The notes below the pieces were generated by a model. It did not search any database and was not told the origin of the DNA. It was given only the letters and a program-made list of their open reading frames with translations. Source: Actinomycetes bacterium (GTDB lineage Bacteria > Actinomycetota > Thermoleophilia > Gaiellales > Gaiellaceae). Taken from it: a stretch of 64,000 nucleotides of DNA. The stretch is taken from contig JANYJX010000034.1 in NCBI GenBank assembly GCA_025358355.1, forward strand, positions 1-64,000, given 5' to 3'. Positions 8,730 to 16,071 of this stretch are shown one piece after another. Position 1 is the first letter of the stretch. Each line of letters starts with the position of its first letter. Both the position numbers and the translations under genes were made by a program.

Positions 8730-9719
8730 TCAAGCCTTGAGCCGGGCGGAATACTGCTCCTCGTAGTACGCGCGGTAGTCGCCCGATTTCACGTTGTCGC
8801 ACCACGCCCTGTTCTCGCTGTACCAGGCGACCGTGTCGGGCAGGCCGCGCTCGCCGAACGAGTGTGCCGGCGCCCACCCGAGCGCGCGCAGCTTCGCATC
8901 GTCGATCGCGTAGCGACGGTCGTGGCCGGCGCGATCTTCGACGTGGGTGACGAGGCTCGGGTCGGCTCCGGTCAGCTCGAGAATGCGGTGCGTGACCTCG
9001 AGGTTCTCGTGATCCTCGCCACCGACGTTGTAGATCTCGCCCGGCGCGCCCTCGTGCAGAACAAGCTCGATCGCAGCGGAATGATCCTCGGCGTGGAGCC
9101 ACTCGCGCACCTGGTGGCCGTCGCCGTAGACCGGGAGCGGCAGACCGTCGAGAGCGTTCGTGACGAACAGCGGAATCAGCTTCTCGGGAAACTGGCGCGC
9201 ACCGTACGTGTTCGCGCCGCGCGTAACGGACGCGTTGACGCCATATGTGCGCGCATACGCGGGCACGAGCAGGTCGCCTGCCGCCTTCGTCGCCGAGTAG
9301 GGGCTCGACGGCCGCAGCGGGTCGTCCTCACGAGAGCGCCCGCCGGCTTCGAGATCGCCGTAGACCTCGTCGGTCGAGACGTGCACGAGCCGCGCACCGG
9401 TCGTGCGCGCCCACTCGAGCATGACCTGGGTGCCGATCACATTCGTCATCGCGAACTCGCGGGCGCCGAGAATCGAGCGATCGACGTGTGTCTCAGCGGC
9501 GAAGTTGACTGCGGACTCACAGCCCTCGCCGGCCGAGGCCACCGCGTCCGGATCGGCGATGTCCCCGACGACGAGCTTCACCTCAACGCCGTCAAGGTTC
9601 GCCGGATTGCCGGCGTAGGTCAGCTTGTCGAGGACGACAGGCTCGTGACCCGAGGCCAGGAGACGGCGGACGAAGTGTGAGCCGATGAAACCGGCTCCAC
9701 CCGTGACGAGGACACGCAT
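8730..9719 (-). CDS. rfbB: dTDP-glucose 4,6-dehydratase
   Basis: 329 residues of the extended short-chain dehydrogenase family; second enzyme of dTDP-L-rhamnose synthesis, making dTDP-4-keto-6-deoxyglucose with tightly bound NAD. The NAD-binding motif VTGGAGFIGSHFVRRLL opens the protein. NFAAETHVDRSI and HVSTDEVYGDL (catalytic Thr-Asp-Glu) follow, then the YSATKA dyad (Tyr and Lys) and the substrate loop RGANTYGARQFPEKLIPLF. The length is typical. It is separated from rfbA-rfbC-rfbD by an oppositely oriented secreted-protein gene, so it probably has its own promoter. ATG start. Confidence 0.93.
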   Translation of the reverse strand: MRVLVTGGAGFIGSHFVRRLLASGHEPVVLDKLTYAGNPANLDGVEVKLVVGDIADPDAVASAGEGCESAVNFAAETHVDRSILGAREFAMTNVIGTQVMLEWARTTGARLVHVSTDEVYGDLEAGGRSREDDPLRPSSPYSATKAAGDLLVPAYARTYGVNASVTRGANTYGARQFPEKLIPLFVTNALDGLPLPVYGDGHQVREWLHAEDHSAAIELVLHEGAPGEIYNVGGEDHENLEVTHRILELTGADPSLVTHVEDRAGHDRRYAIDDAKLRALGWAPAHSFGERGLPDTVAWYSENRAWCDNVKSGDYRAYYEEQYSARLKA

Positions 9720-9782
9720 GGGACGCGAAGGCTAGCCGTCACGCCAGCGCAGCGGAATCGGCACCATGGGCGCGCGGCCAGG

Positions 9783-10544
9783 TTGGGTGCGCTCGCTGCA
9801 GTCGCTGCAGCCGTTCTTCTCACGATCGCGCCGACGCCGGCGCGGGCCGACGGCGACCCGGCAAGCGATGTCCTGATCGCCGGACGCGTGTTCGTCGGCT
9901 TCGGCTCGGCGACCTCGACGCCCGAGGTTCGGGAGCTGCTGGAACTGACCGCCGAGGCCCGCCGCAAGGGTCTGCCGATTCGCGTTGCATTCATTCGAGA
10001 GGTCCCCGGTCTCGGAGCGGTGCCGACGCTGTTCGGCCACGCGCAGCGCTACGCCACGTTCCTCAGGCAGGAGCTGCGCTTCGTCTACCACGGGACGCTA
10101 GTCATCGTCATGGGCGGAACTCCCGGCGGCATGGGCGTCTTCGGGCCGGGCGCCACACCGGCCGCGAAAGCCGCGGTACAAGGAATCGCCGTGCCGATTG
10201 CTGGCGATGCCGGCGAGGTCGCAGTGATTGCGTCGACGGCGATTCGACGCGTCGCTGCGGCGGACGGCCACGCCCTGACAACGCCGCGGGCTCCGCGAGC
10301 GAAAGCGTCGAGTCACGTGCTGGCAGTCGCGACCGGCGGGGCGCGACGCGGCATCGCGGTCTCCTTTGCCGCCGGTCTGCTCATACTCCGACGCCGGCCT
10401 CAGAGCAGTCGGGCGAGGCACGCGGCGAGGCCGCCGCGCCAGTGGGGTAGCTCCGGCGCCTCGGCGCGCTCGCTGCGCAACACCGAGTACGCGGGTCGCG
10501 GCGCGGGACGGCCGAACTCGGCCGTGCTGATCCGCCGGACGTGA
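9783..10544 (+). CDS. Secreted or membrane-anchored protein of unknown function
   Basis: 253 residues as read from a TTG start. A signal peptide (AAVAAAVLLTIAPTPARA) is followed by a soluble domain with RVFVGFGSATST, PIRVAFIREVPGLG and LVIVMGGTPGGMG, giving alternating strands and helices. A hydrophobic stretch (GIAVSFAAGLLIL) follows near residue 196 with RRR on its cytoplasmic side, so the domain would face outward. I do not recognise a characterised family. The last 145 bases run antisense through the conserved C-terminal codons of rfbD, and the corresponding residues are Arg/Ser-rich and look non-native. The natural end may have been just after the RRR. Confidence 0.6.
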   Translation: MGALAAVAAAVLLTIAPTPARADGDPASDVLIAGRVFVGFGSATSTPEVRELLELTAEARRKGLPIRVAFIREVPGLGAVPTLFGHAQRYATFLRQELRFVYHGTLVIVMGGTPGGMGVFGPGATPAAKAAVQGIAVPIAGDAGEVAVIASTAIRRVAAADGHALTTPRAPRAKASSHVLAVATGGARRGIAVSFAAGLLILRRRPQSSRARHAARPPRQWGSSGASARSLRNTEYAGRGAGRPNSAVLIRRT

Positions 10545-11233
10545 CACTCGACCCCTGCGGCCTCAAAGATTGCCTCGGCGAACTCGGCCCAAGTGCAGTC
10601 ACCCGCCGCCGCCAGGTGCCAGACGCCTCGTGGACGATCGGCCTCGACAAGCTCCCGCGTGGCCGCCGCAAGATGACCGACGTAGGTTGGCGAGCCGCGC
10701 TGGTCGTCGACGACCGCCACCTCATCGCGCTCGTTGCCCAGCCGCAGCATCGTGCGGACAAAATTGTGGCCCGTCTCGGCAAACAGCCACGAGCTGCGCA
10801 CGATCCATGCGTCCGCGCCGGCGACCGCCTCGGAGCCGAGTTTCGACCGGCCATAAGCCGAAAGCGGATTCGGGCTGTCCGACTCCACATACGGACGGGC
10901 CTTCCGGCCATCGAAGACGTAGTCGCTCGAGAACGACACGAGCGGCACAGCCAGCGCGGCGACGTTGGCCGTCCCGCCGACGTTGACCGCAGCCGCGCCC
11001 TGCGGGTCGGCTTCCGCACCGTCGACATCCGTCCATGCTGCCGTGTGCAAAATGAGATCAAGCGGCGGCAGTTCGGGTGCCGGCAACGCGACGTCCCAGT
11101 CAGCGTGTCCGAGCGCGAGTACATCCTCGTCGGCAAATGCCTCCTGCAGCGCGACCCCGAGCTGGCCGCGCGCGCCGGTTACGAGCAGGCGGCGCTGTCG
11201 CGGGGCGAGAGGATCGGTATTTGGTTGCTCCAT
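10400..11233 (-). CDS. rfbD: dTDP-4-dehydrorhamnose reductase
   Basis: 277 residues of the short-chain dehydrogenase family; last step of dTDP-L-rhamnose synthesis, NAD(P)H reduction of the 4-keto group. Visible features are LLVTGARGQLGVALQ near the start, HTAAWTDVDGAE, FSSDYVFDGR, the YGRSKLGSE catalytic Tyr-Lys pair and GVWHLAAAGDCTWAEFA. The C-terminal GRPAPRPAYSVL is the usual end of the family, so the 3' part is real despite the antisense gene. The ATG at 11233 lies 55 bases inside rfbC, a long overlap; no later canonical start precedes the Rossmann motif. Confidence 0.92.
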   Translation of the reverse strand: MEQPNTDPLAPRQRRLLVTGARGQLGVALQEAFADEDVLALGHADWDVALPAPELPPLDLILHTAAWTDVDGAEADPQGAAAVNVGGTANVAALAVPLVSFSSDYVFDGRKARPYVESDSPNPLSAYGRSKLGSEAVAGADAWIVRSSWLFAETGHNFVRTMLRLGNERDEVAVVDDQRGSPTYVGHLAAATRELVEADRPRGVWHLAAAGDCTWAEFAEAIFEAAGVECHVRRISTAEFGRPAPRPAYSVLRSERAEAPELPHWRGGLAACLARLL

Positions 11234-11646
11234 AGGTGCTTGACGCGCGGGTCGGCCCAGCAGAGCCCGTGCTCATCGGGCTCGGCGGGGTCGTATTCCT
11301 GGGTGACGTGGTAGCAGAACAGCAGATCCGTCAGCGCCTCGAAGCCGTGCGCGTGGTAGCCCGGGACATAGATCGCGACCGGGTTCGCGTCGCCGATGTC
11401 CTCGGTGAACGTCTCGCCCGTCGTGCGATCGAGAACGACAACACGCGCTGTTCCCTGCACGCAGACGAACAGGTCGTCCTGCCCGCGCAGGTGATAGTGC
11501 AGCCCGCGTAGCACGCCCTGCCGCGAGAACGAGACGTTCGTCTGCACGGTCGGCCGCGGTAGCGCGCTTTCGCGGCGCAGCTCGCAGAACCAGCCGCGCT
11601 CGTCCTCGAAGCGGCGCAGCGGGATGCGGACAAGGCCCTTGATCAC
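11179..11646 (-). CDS. rfbC: dTDP-4-dehydrorhamnose 3,5-epimerase family protein
   Basis: 155 residues from a GTG overlapping the rfbA stop as GTGA. It is a cupin-type epimerase: RFEDERGWFCEL, QTNVSFSRQGVLRGLHYH (catalytic-base His), VVVLDRTTGETF, and YVPGYHAHGFEALTDLLFCY. It is shorter than typical RfbC (about 180 residues), and the C-terminus runs straight into rfbD. Small RfbC homologues of this size exist in actinobacteria. It lies between rfbA and rfbD, which supports the rhamnose role over a generic sugar epimerase. Confidence 0.87.
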   Translation of the reverse strand: MIKGLVRIPLRRFEDERGWFCELRRESALPRPTVQTNVSFSRQGVLRGLHYHLRGQDDLFVCVQGTARVVVLDRTTGETFTEDIGDANPVAIYVPGYHAHGFEALTDLLFCYHVTQEYDPAEPDEHGLCWADPRVKHLWSNQIPILSPRDSAACS

Positions 11647-12422
11647 GGGCGATTCACGCCGGTCTGCTCGATCTTGCGGCCGATCTCAGCGAGGTGCTGC
11701 CAGTGCTTGCCGGCGTCCTCCCACCAGCCCTCGACCTCCTGAACCACGAGACGCTCAACGCTCGCGTAGTGCCGGTTCACATCGGTGATCTCGAGCTCGC
11801 CGCGGCTTGACGGCTCGAGCTGCGCGATCGCATCAAACACGTCCGGCGGGTAGCAATAGAGACCCACGACCGCGTGATCCGACGGCGGCGTGTCGTAGCG
11901 CAGATCGACCGAGCCGGCCTTCTCGACAATATCGGTGACACTGCCATCGTCGCCGTAAACGACGACACCGAAGCTCTCCGGGTCGGGAACTTTCTTGACG
12001 AAGATCTGCGCCACATCCGGCTTTGCGCCCCACGCGCGCAGCGCCTCGCTCTGCGAGCGCTCGAAGATGTTGTCGCCGAGCACGACCACGAGCCCCTGAT
12101 CGCCCGCGAACTCGCGCGCCATCCCGACCACCTGCGCGATACCGCCGGCCTCGGTCTGCACCTTGTAGGTGAGGTCGAGATCGAACAGCGGGCCGTCGCC
12201 GCCGCGGGCCGCAAGCCTGCCATCACCAAGCAGGTCGATCATCTGGCCCGCGTGGTGCTTGCCGGTGACGACGAGCACCTCATGGATCCCGGCGAGCTGC
12301 AGCAGCTGCAGCGGGTAGTAGACCATCGGCCAACTGGCGACCGGCAGCAGGTGCTTGTTGGTCGCGCGAGTCAACTCACCAAGCCGGGTCGCTTCGCCGC
12401 CCGCGCAGATCAGCCCTCTCAT
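11643..12422 (-). CDS. rfbA: Glucose-1-phosphate thymidylyltransferase family protein
   Basis: 259 residues of the nucleotidyltransferase family that condenses dTTP with glucose-1-phosphate. The signature loop reads AGGEATRLGELTRATNKHLLP, where classical RmlA has GGSGTRL; the variant GEATRL is found in the shorter RmlA-like proteins. Further blocks are VVLGDNIFE (metal-binding Asp), DPESFGVVVYGDDGSV, VGLYCYPPDVFD, RGELEITDVN and the end motif WWEDAGKHWQHL. Short RmlA proteins lacking the C-terminal allosteric helices fit this length. It is coupled to the upstream YczE gene (ATGA) and the downstream rfbC (GTGA). Confidence 0.88.
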   Translation of the reverse strand: MRGLICAGGEATRLGELTRATNKHLLPVASWPMVYYPLQLLQLAGIHEVLVVTGKHHAGQMIDLLGDGRLAARGGDGPLFDLDLTYKVQTEAGGIAQVVGMAREFAGDQGLVVVLGDNIFERSQSEALRAWGAKPDVAQIFVKKVPDPESFGVVVYGDDGSVTDIVEKAGSVDLRYDTPPSDHAVVGLYCYPPDVFDAIAQLEPSSRGELEITDVNRHYASVERLVVQEVEGWWEDAGKHWQHLAEIGRKIEQTGVNRP

Positions 12423-13105
12423 GCCGGCTCGGTCGTACTCGGCGCCATAGTCGGCGGCCCGCTCGGCGCAATCGGGAGCGACGCCGGCGAGCGCGCGAGC
12501 AACCAGAACGACGCCTCGACTGCCGGGCCGATCCCGACGGCGAACGCGAGCGTCCCGATCCCGACTTTGCCCCCAAGGGCGAAGCCGCCAACCGTCACAG
12601 CGCTCTCGATCGCCGTTCGCACGATGCCGACGCGCACACCGGACTGTCGCGAGACAACGAGCATCAGCGAGTCGCGCGGCCCCGCACCAAGCGCGGCACC
12701 GATGTAGAGCGCCGTCGCGCCGCCGATCAGCAGGATGCCGGCAACCAGCTCGGCGACACGCACGGCAAACGGCTCGTGGCCCAAGCGCTTGACCGCATCC
12801 AGCGAGAGAAACGCGTCGAGGTAGAGCCCGATCAGGATCGCGTTCGCCACCGTTCCTGGCCCGACGCGCGCGCCCAGTCGCCAGGCGAGCACGAGAACGA
12901 CGAGCGCCGAGGCGATGTTCGCCTCCCCAAAGCTGAGAAGGCTGTGCTTAGCGATTCCCTGCGAGAGCACGTCCCACGGCGAGAGCCCGAGCCTTGACTC
13001 GAGCAGCAGGACGATGCCAAAGGCGAAGAGACCGAGTCCCGTAACAAGCGCGATCCAGCGGACTGCGATCCCGCCACGCACCGCGGGCGGGGAGCGGTGA
13101 GCCAT
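12419..13105 (-). CDS. YczE/YitT-like integral membrane protein
   Basis: 228 residues with about five hydrophobic helices. Two similar motifs, GLSPWDVLSQGI near the N-terminus and GAGPRDSLMLVVS after residue 135, are the hallmark of the YczE family, an internally duplicated membrane family of unknown transport role. The start is an ATG one codon-end after the small upstream gene, and the stop overlaps rfbA as ATGA. It therefore lies in the rhamnose operon, though nothing in the sequence ties it to sugar export. Confidence 0.75.
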   Translation of the reverse strand: MAHRSPPAVRGGIAVRWIALVTGLGLFAFGIVLLLESRLGLSPWDVLSQGIAKHSLLSFGEANIASALVVLVLAWRLGARVGPGTVANAILIGLYLDAFLSLDAVKRLGHEPFAVRVAELVAGILLIGGATALYIGAALGAGPRDSLMLVVSRQSGVRVGIVRTAIESAVTVGGFALGGKVGIGTLAFAVGIGPAVEASFWLLARSPASLPIAPSGPPTMAPSTTEPA

Positions 13106-13249
13106 CTACAGCCGCCGGGCCGCGCCGGCACGCAGCGCGGCCTTGCGGCGCTTGACCGCCGGGACGGCGCGCACGCCCGCGTACCAGATGTACGCAACAC
13201 CACCGAGAAGCAGCCCGATCCCGGCAGCAATCCGCTTGATCGTCAACAT
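13106..13249 (-). CDS. Small single-pass membrane protein, 47 residues
   Basis: A 47-residue reading frame from an ATG at 13249, ending exactly where the YczE gene begins (TAG then ATG). It has one hydrophobic segment (IAAGIGLLLGGVAYIWYAGV) followed by a strongly basic tail with seven or more Arg/Lys, giving an N-out, C-in orientation by the positive-inside rule. I do not recognise a family. It sits at the head of the yczE-rfbA-rfbC-rfbD run, so its mRNA probably leads that operon. Codon use is like its neighbours. Confidence 0.55.
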   Translation of the reverse strand: MLTIKRIAAGIGLLLGGVAYIWYAGVRAVPAVKRRKAALRAGAARRL

Positions 13250-13328
13250 CGGCCCATCGTAGTTCCCGCGTGACGGCTCGCGGCGGCATACTTGGTACAG
13301 GAAGTACTCGAGGAAAGGACGGCCATCG

Positions 13329-13823
13329 ATGGCCAAGAAACGGAACGAGCGGCTCGGCGTCACCGTCGACAGCCTGCGGCCGTACATCGAGCGGGCTCTC
13401 AAGGATGACGAGTTCCGCGGCAACGTGCGCGAGGCGGTCGAGGCTGCGCGCGGCGTCTACGGCGATCTATCCAAGGCGAACGGGCTGACCCAGTCCGCCA
13501 CGAAGCTCGCCACCGACAAGGACGTGCACGGCAACCTGCAGCGGGCGCTCGCCGAGCTGACCGATGCAGTCGAACGCGTTCAGGGTACGAAGGACAGCCA
13601 CAAGAGCCGCAAGAAGCGCAAGGCTCTGCTCATGGCGGGTGTCGTCGCCGGCGCGCTCTACAACCCGTGGACCGGCCAGAGCACGCGTGACTGGCTGGTC
13701 GACAAGGTCGCCGGTGAGGACGATCTCGCGCCGCTCACATCGACCCGCCCGCACCGGCAGCAGCTGAAGCGAACGGCGCCGAGCCGGTCGCTGTCGGCGA
13801 GCCCAAGAAAGACAGCTAACTAA
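13329..13823 (+). CDS. Hypothetical protein with one membrane segment
   Basis: 164 residues from an ATG preceded by GAGGAAAGGA. The N-terminal 90 residues are charged and helical (SLRPYIERALKDDEFRGNVREAVEAA), then KSRKKRKALLMAGVVAGALYNPW gives a basic patch followed by a short hydrophobic helix. The C-terminal 40 residues are basic and probably disordered. No enzymatic motif is visible. It is divergent from the 47-residue membrane protein, and its end overlaps the convergent M23 gene by four bases. Possibly a membrane-associated structural or regulatory factor; function unknown. Confidence 0.7.
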   Translation: MAKKRNERLGVTVDSLRPYIERALKDDEFRGNVREAVEAARGVYGDLSKANGLTQSATKLATDKDVHGNLQRALAELTDAVERVQGTKDSHKSRKKRKALLMAGVVAGALYNPWTGQSTRDWLVDKVAGEDDLAPLTSTRPHRQQLKRTAPSRSLSASPRKTAN

Positions 13824-15283
13824 CGAACAGGGCTGAGCTCGCCGGTGGGAACGCCGGCGAGCTTCCGCCCGAGCTCTCGGCTGAGTGCACCGGGCACCAG
13901 TCCGCTCGAGCGCGAGATATCCGACGACTGGAGCAACACGGCGCCGGGCGGCGGGGCAACCGCCCGAGGGAGCCCGTTCGCGTCGGACACGTACGTCCGG
14001 CCGTCGGCGAACGACGCGTCCTGTGCGCGGCGCCAAGCGACGAGGAACGGGTATGGGGCCACCACACCGTCGTAGCCCAGCGCCTGCAGCACCGCCGGGT
14101 GGATCTCGAAGTGGAGATGCGGCAGACCAAACTCGGCATCGCCGCTCTTGCCCATGAAACCGATCACATCGCCGGCTCGGACGTGCTTGCCCTCGACGGC
14201 GAGCGGCGAGTAAGCAGAGAGATGCGCGTAGTAGAACTCGTTGCCAAGCACGTCGCGCAGCCAGAACCGCCAGCCGCCGATTTCGTTCCAGCCGACGGCG
14301 TGGACTGTCCCCGCGGCGACTGCGAGGAGTGGCGTCCCAATGGGCGCGAAGATGTCCTCGCCGTGATGCCAACCACCCTTCACGTCGGGGCGGGAGGCGC
14401 CAAACGTGTCGCCGAAGCTCGCCGGCCCGTACACGGGGAAGACGTAGCCGCCGTTCGTCAGCTTGCTCTGAACGCCGGCCGGAAGCGGCCGAACGAGATC
14501 GGCGGGTGCGCCAGGGATCGACGAGCCCGGGTCGATGATGGGCCTGTGCGACGGTGGCGGCGGGGTGATCGTGGCCGGCGTCGTCGAGGTTGGCGTCGTC
14601 ACGGCAGCCGCGCTTGCGACAGCCGTTGCCTCGGCACTTCCCAGGTCGATCTCGCTACCGGCCGGCAGGCCACCGTGGTCGAGCAGCATCTTGATCCTGG
14701 CGCCAATCACGGTCGCGTTGCCGACTTTTGGAACGTTCTGCTTTGCGGCGGGCGACGGCGTCGTCGTCGATTGCGTGACGAGCAGCTCGAGCGTTCCCCA
14801 ATCGGCGAGCGGAAGCTGCGCGTTCTGGGTCGCTGTCACCGGCTGACCTAGGACGATCAGCCCATCGACGTGCGAGGCGGATGTGTCGGCGGATGCCGCG
14901 ACCGCGCCTGCCGCGCTTGTTGCTCGAACCGAGATCGTGTCGGCAGTGATCTCGCCGCGAAACAGCGATACAGCTACCGCGTCGGCGTTTGCCTGGGCGC
15001 TCGCTGGGTCGCCCGGCTGCGCGACCACCGTGCCCGCCGCCGAGCCAAGTCGGACGATCGAGGCGTCGTCCGGGTACGCGAATCCCGCCACGGCGGTCGA
15101 CGCACCGGGCGGCCCGACAACCTCGCCGCCCTTCACATCCGGCGTGCCGGGAACCGCGATGCGGATCGCAACAGCGGTCGCGCCGGTCTGCTGCTCCTTC
15201 GGGGCGGCGCCCGCGAAGCCGGCAACTGCGGCGATGACGGCGAACGCGCCGATCGCGAGAGCAAATCGGGCGTACGTCGTCAC
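13820..15283 (-). CDS. Secreted M23 (LytM-like) metallopeptidase
   Basis: 487 residues from a GTG that overlaps the TauE-like stop (GTGA). An N-terminal signal segment (FALAIGAFAVIAAVAGFAGA) is followed by an Ala/Thr/Val-rich 230-residue region of unknown fold and a proline-rich linker (ITPPPPSHRP). The M23 domain is C-terminal: WHHGEDIFAPIG supplies the Zn ligands His306 or His307 and Asp310, YYAHLS follows, and GLPHLHFEIHP carries the HxH motif. M23 enzymes cut peptidoglycan cross-bridges or activate amidases; all metal ligands appear present, so it may be active. It is probably secreted or membrane-anchored. Confidence 0.85.
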   Translation of the reverse strand: MTTYARFALAIGAFAVIAAVAGFAGAAPKEQQTGATAVAIRIAVPGTPDVKGGEVVGPPGASTAVAGFAYPDDASIVRLGSAAGTVVAQPGDPASAQANADAVAVSLFRGEITADTISVRATSAAGAVAASADTSASHVDGLIVLGQPVTATQNAQLPLADWGTLELLVTQSTTTPSPAAKQNVPKVGNATVIGARIKMLLDHGGLPAGSEIDLGSAEATAVASAAAVTTPTSTTPATITPPPPSHRPIIDPGSSIPGAPADLVRPLPAGVQSKLTNGGYVFPVYGPASFGDTFGASRPDVKGGWHHGEDIFAPIGTPLLAVAAGTVHAVGWNEIGGWRFWLRDVLGNEFYYAHLSAYSPLAVEGKHVRAGDVIGFMGKSGDAEFGLPHLHFEIHPAVLQALGYDGVVAPYPFLVAWRRAQDASFADGRTYVSDANGLPRAVAPPPGAVLLQSSDISRSSGLVPGALSRELGRKLAGVPTGELSPVR

Positions 15284-15672
15284 GCCGGTTCGACCTTGTG
15301 GCGCGAGCGGGCGGCGCGCAGCGCAAGCTGGGCCGCGACGCCGAGGAGAAGCACGCCGAACAGCCGCCGCAACGTGTGCTCGGGCAACGATGTGGCGATC
15401 TTGACGCCGGCCGCGACACCCGCAAGCGAGGCGATGCCGAGGATCAACGATGGCCTCACGCGGAGATTCCCATAGCGAGCCTGCCGCCAGATGCCGACGC
15501 CGGCGGTGGGGACGATCGCAAGCAACGAGGTCGCCGAGGCCTCAACCTGGCCAAGCCCGAGAGCCACGAGAACCGGCACGAAGAGAATGCCGCCACCAAC
15601 CCCGAACAACCCCGACAGCACGCCGGCGACGAGGCCGAGCGAGAGCCCAAGCGCAATTGTCCCGTTACTCAT
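15280..15672 (-). CDS. Half-size TauE/SafE (TSUP) membrane protein, second copy
   Basis: 130 residues with about four hydrophobic helices. Full TauE proteins have two homologous halves of this size; this gene encodes one. The signature GLVAGVLSGLFGVGGG lies near the N-terminus, then LRVRPSLILGIASLAG. The ATG at 15672 overlaps the stop of the preceding half-size gene (ATGA), so the two are probably made together and could assemble as a heterodimer. TSUP proteins export sulfite, sulfoacetate or other small anions; the substrate here is unknown. The C-terminus is basic (RAARSRHK), indicating a cytoplasmic end. Confidence 0.78.
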   Translation of the reverse strand: MSNGTIALGLSLGLVAGVLSGLFGVGGGILFVPVLVALGLGQVEASATSLLAIVPTAGVGIWRQARYGNLRVRPSLILGIASLAGVAAGVKIATSLPEHTLRRLFGVLLLGVAAQLALRAARSRHKVEPA

Positions 15673-16031
15673 CCGATGATCAGCCAGACCGCGATTCCGG
15701 ACAGCATCGCGGCGAACGCGAAGGTCAGCGTGGTTCCCGAGATCCGCTGCTGCAGTCCCGTTCCCGCAAGCGCTCCCGCCATCGCCGGCAAGCCGACAAG
15801 CGCCGCGTGCCCCACCCGAACGTCCCCGCGCAGCGCGTACAGCACAACACCGCCGAGCGCAGTGATCGCGACCGCACCGAGGGATGTCGCTGCTGCTTCG
15901 CGTGGCGCGAAAGCGCACACCAGAAGCAGCAACGGCACGATCGCGATCCCGCCACCAACGCCGAAGAGGGCACTCAGAACTCCCGCGACAAGCCCGATCG
16001 CAACAAGCTTGGCGGGCAGCGGGCGAACCAC
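15669..16031 (-). CDS. Half-size TauE/SafE (TSUP) membrane protein, first copy
   Basis: 120 residues from a GTG with four predicted helices and the motif GLVAGVLSALFGVGGG, nearly identical to that in the next gene. Together the two make the length of one normal eight-helix TauE transporter. Their similarity indicates an ancestral duplication kept as two genes rather than a recent break of one, since each has its own start and complete repeat. It heads a three-gene run ending in the M23 peptidase. Confidence 0.78.
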   Translation of the reverse strand: MVRPLPAKLVAIGLVAGVLSALFGVGGGIAIVPLLLLVCAFAPREAAATSLGAVAITALGGVVLYALRGDVRVGHAALVGLPAMAGALAGTGLQQRISGTTLTFAFAAMLSGIAVWLIIG

Positions 16032-16071
16032 GCGAACAGTCTAGGCGCAGCCCTCCCGGGCGCCCTTGCGC

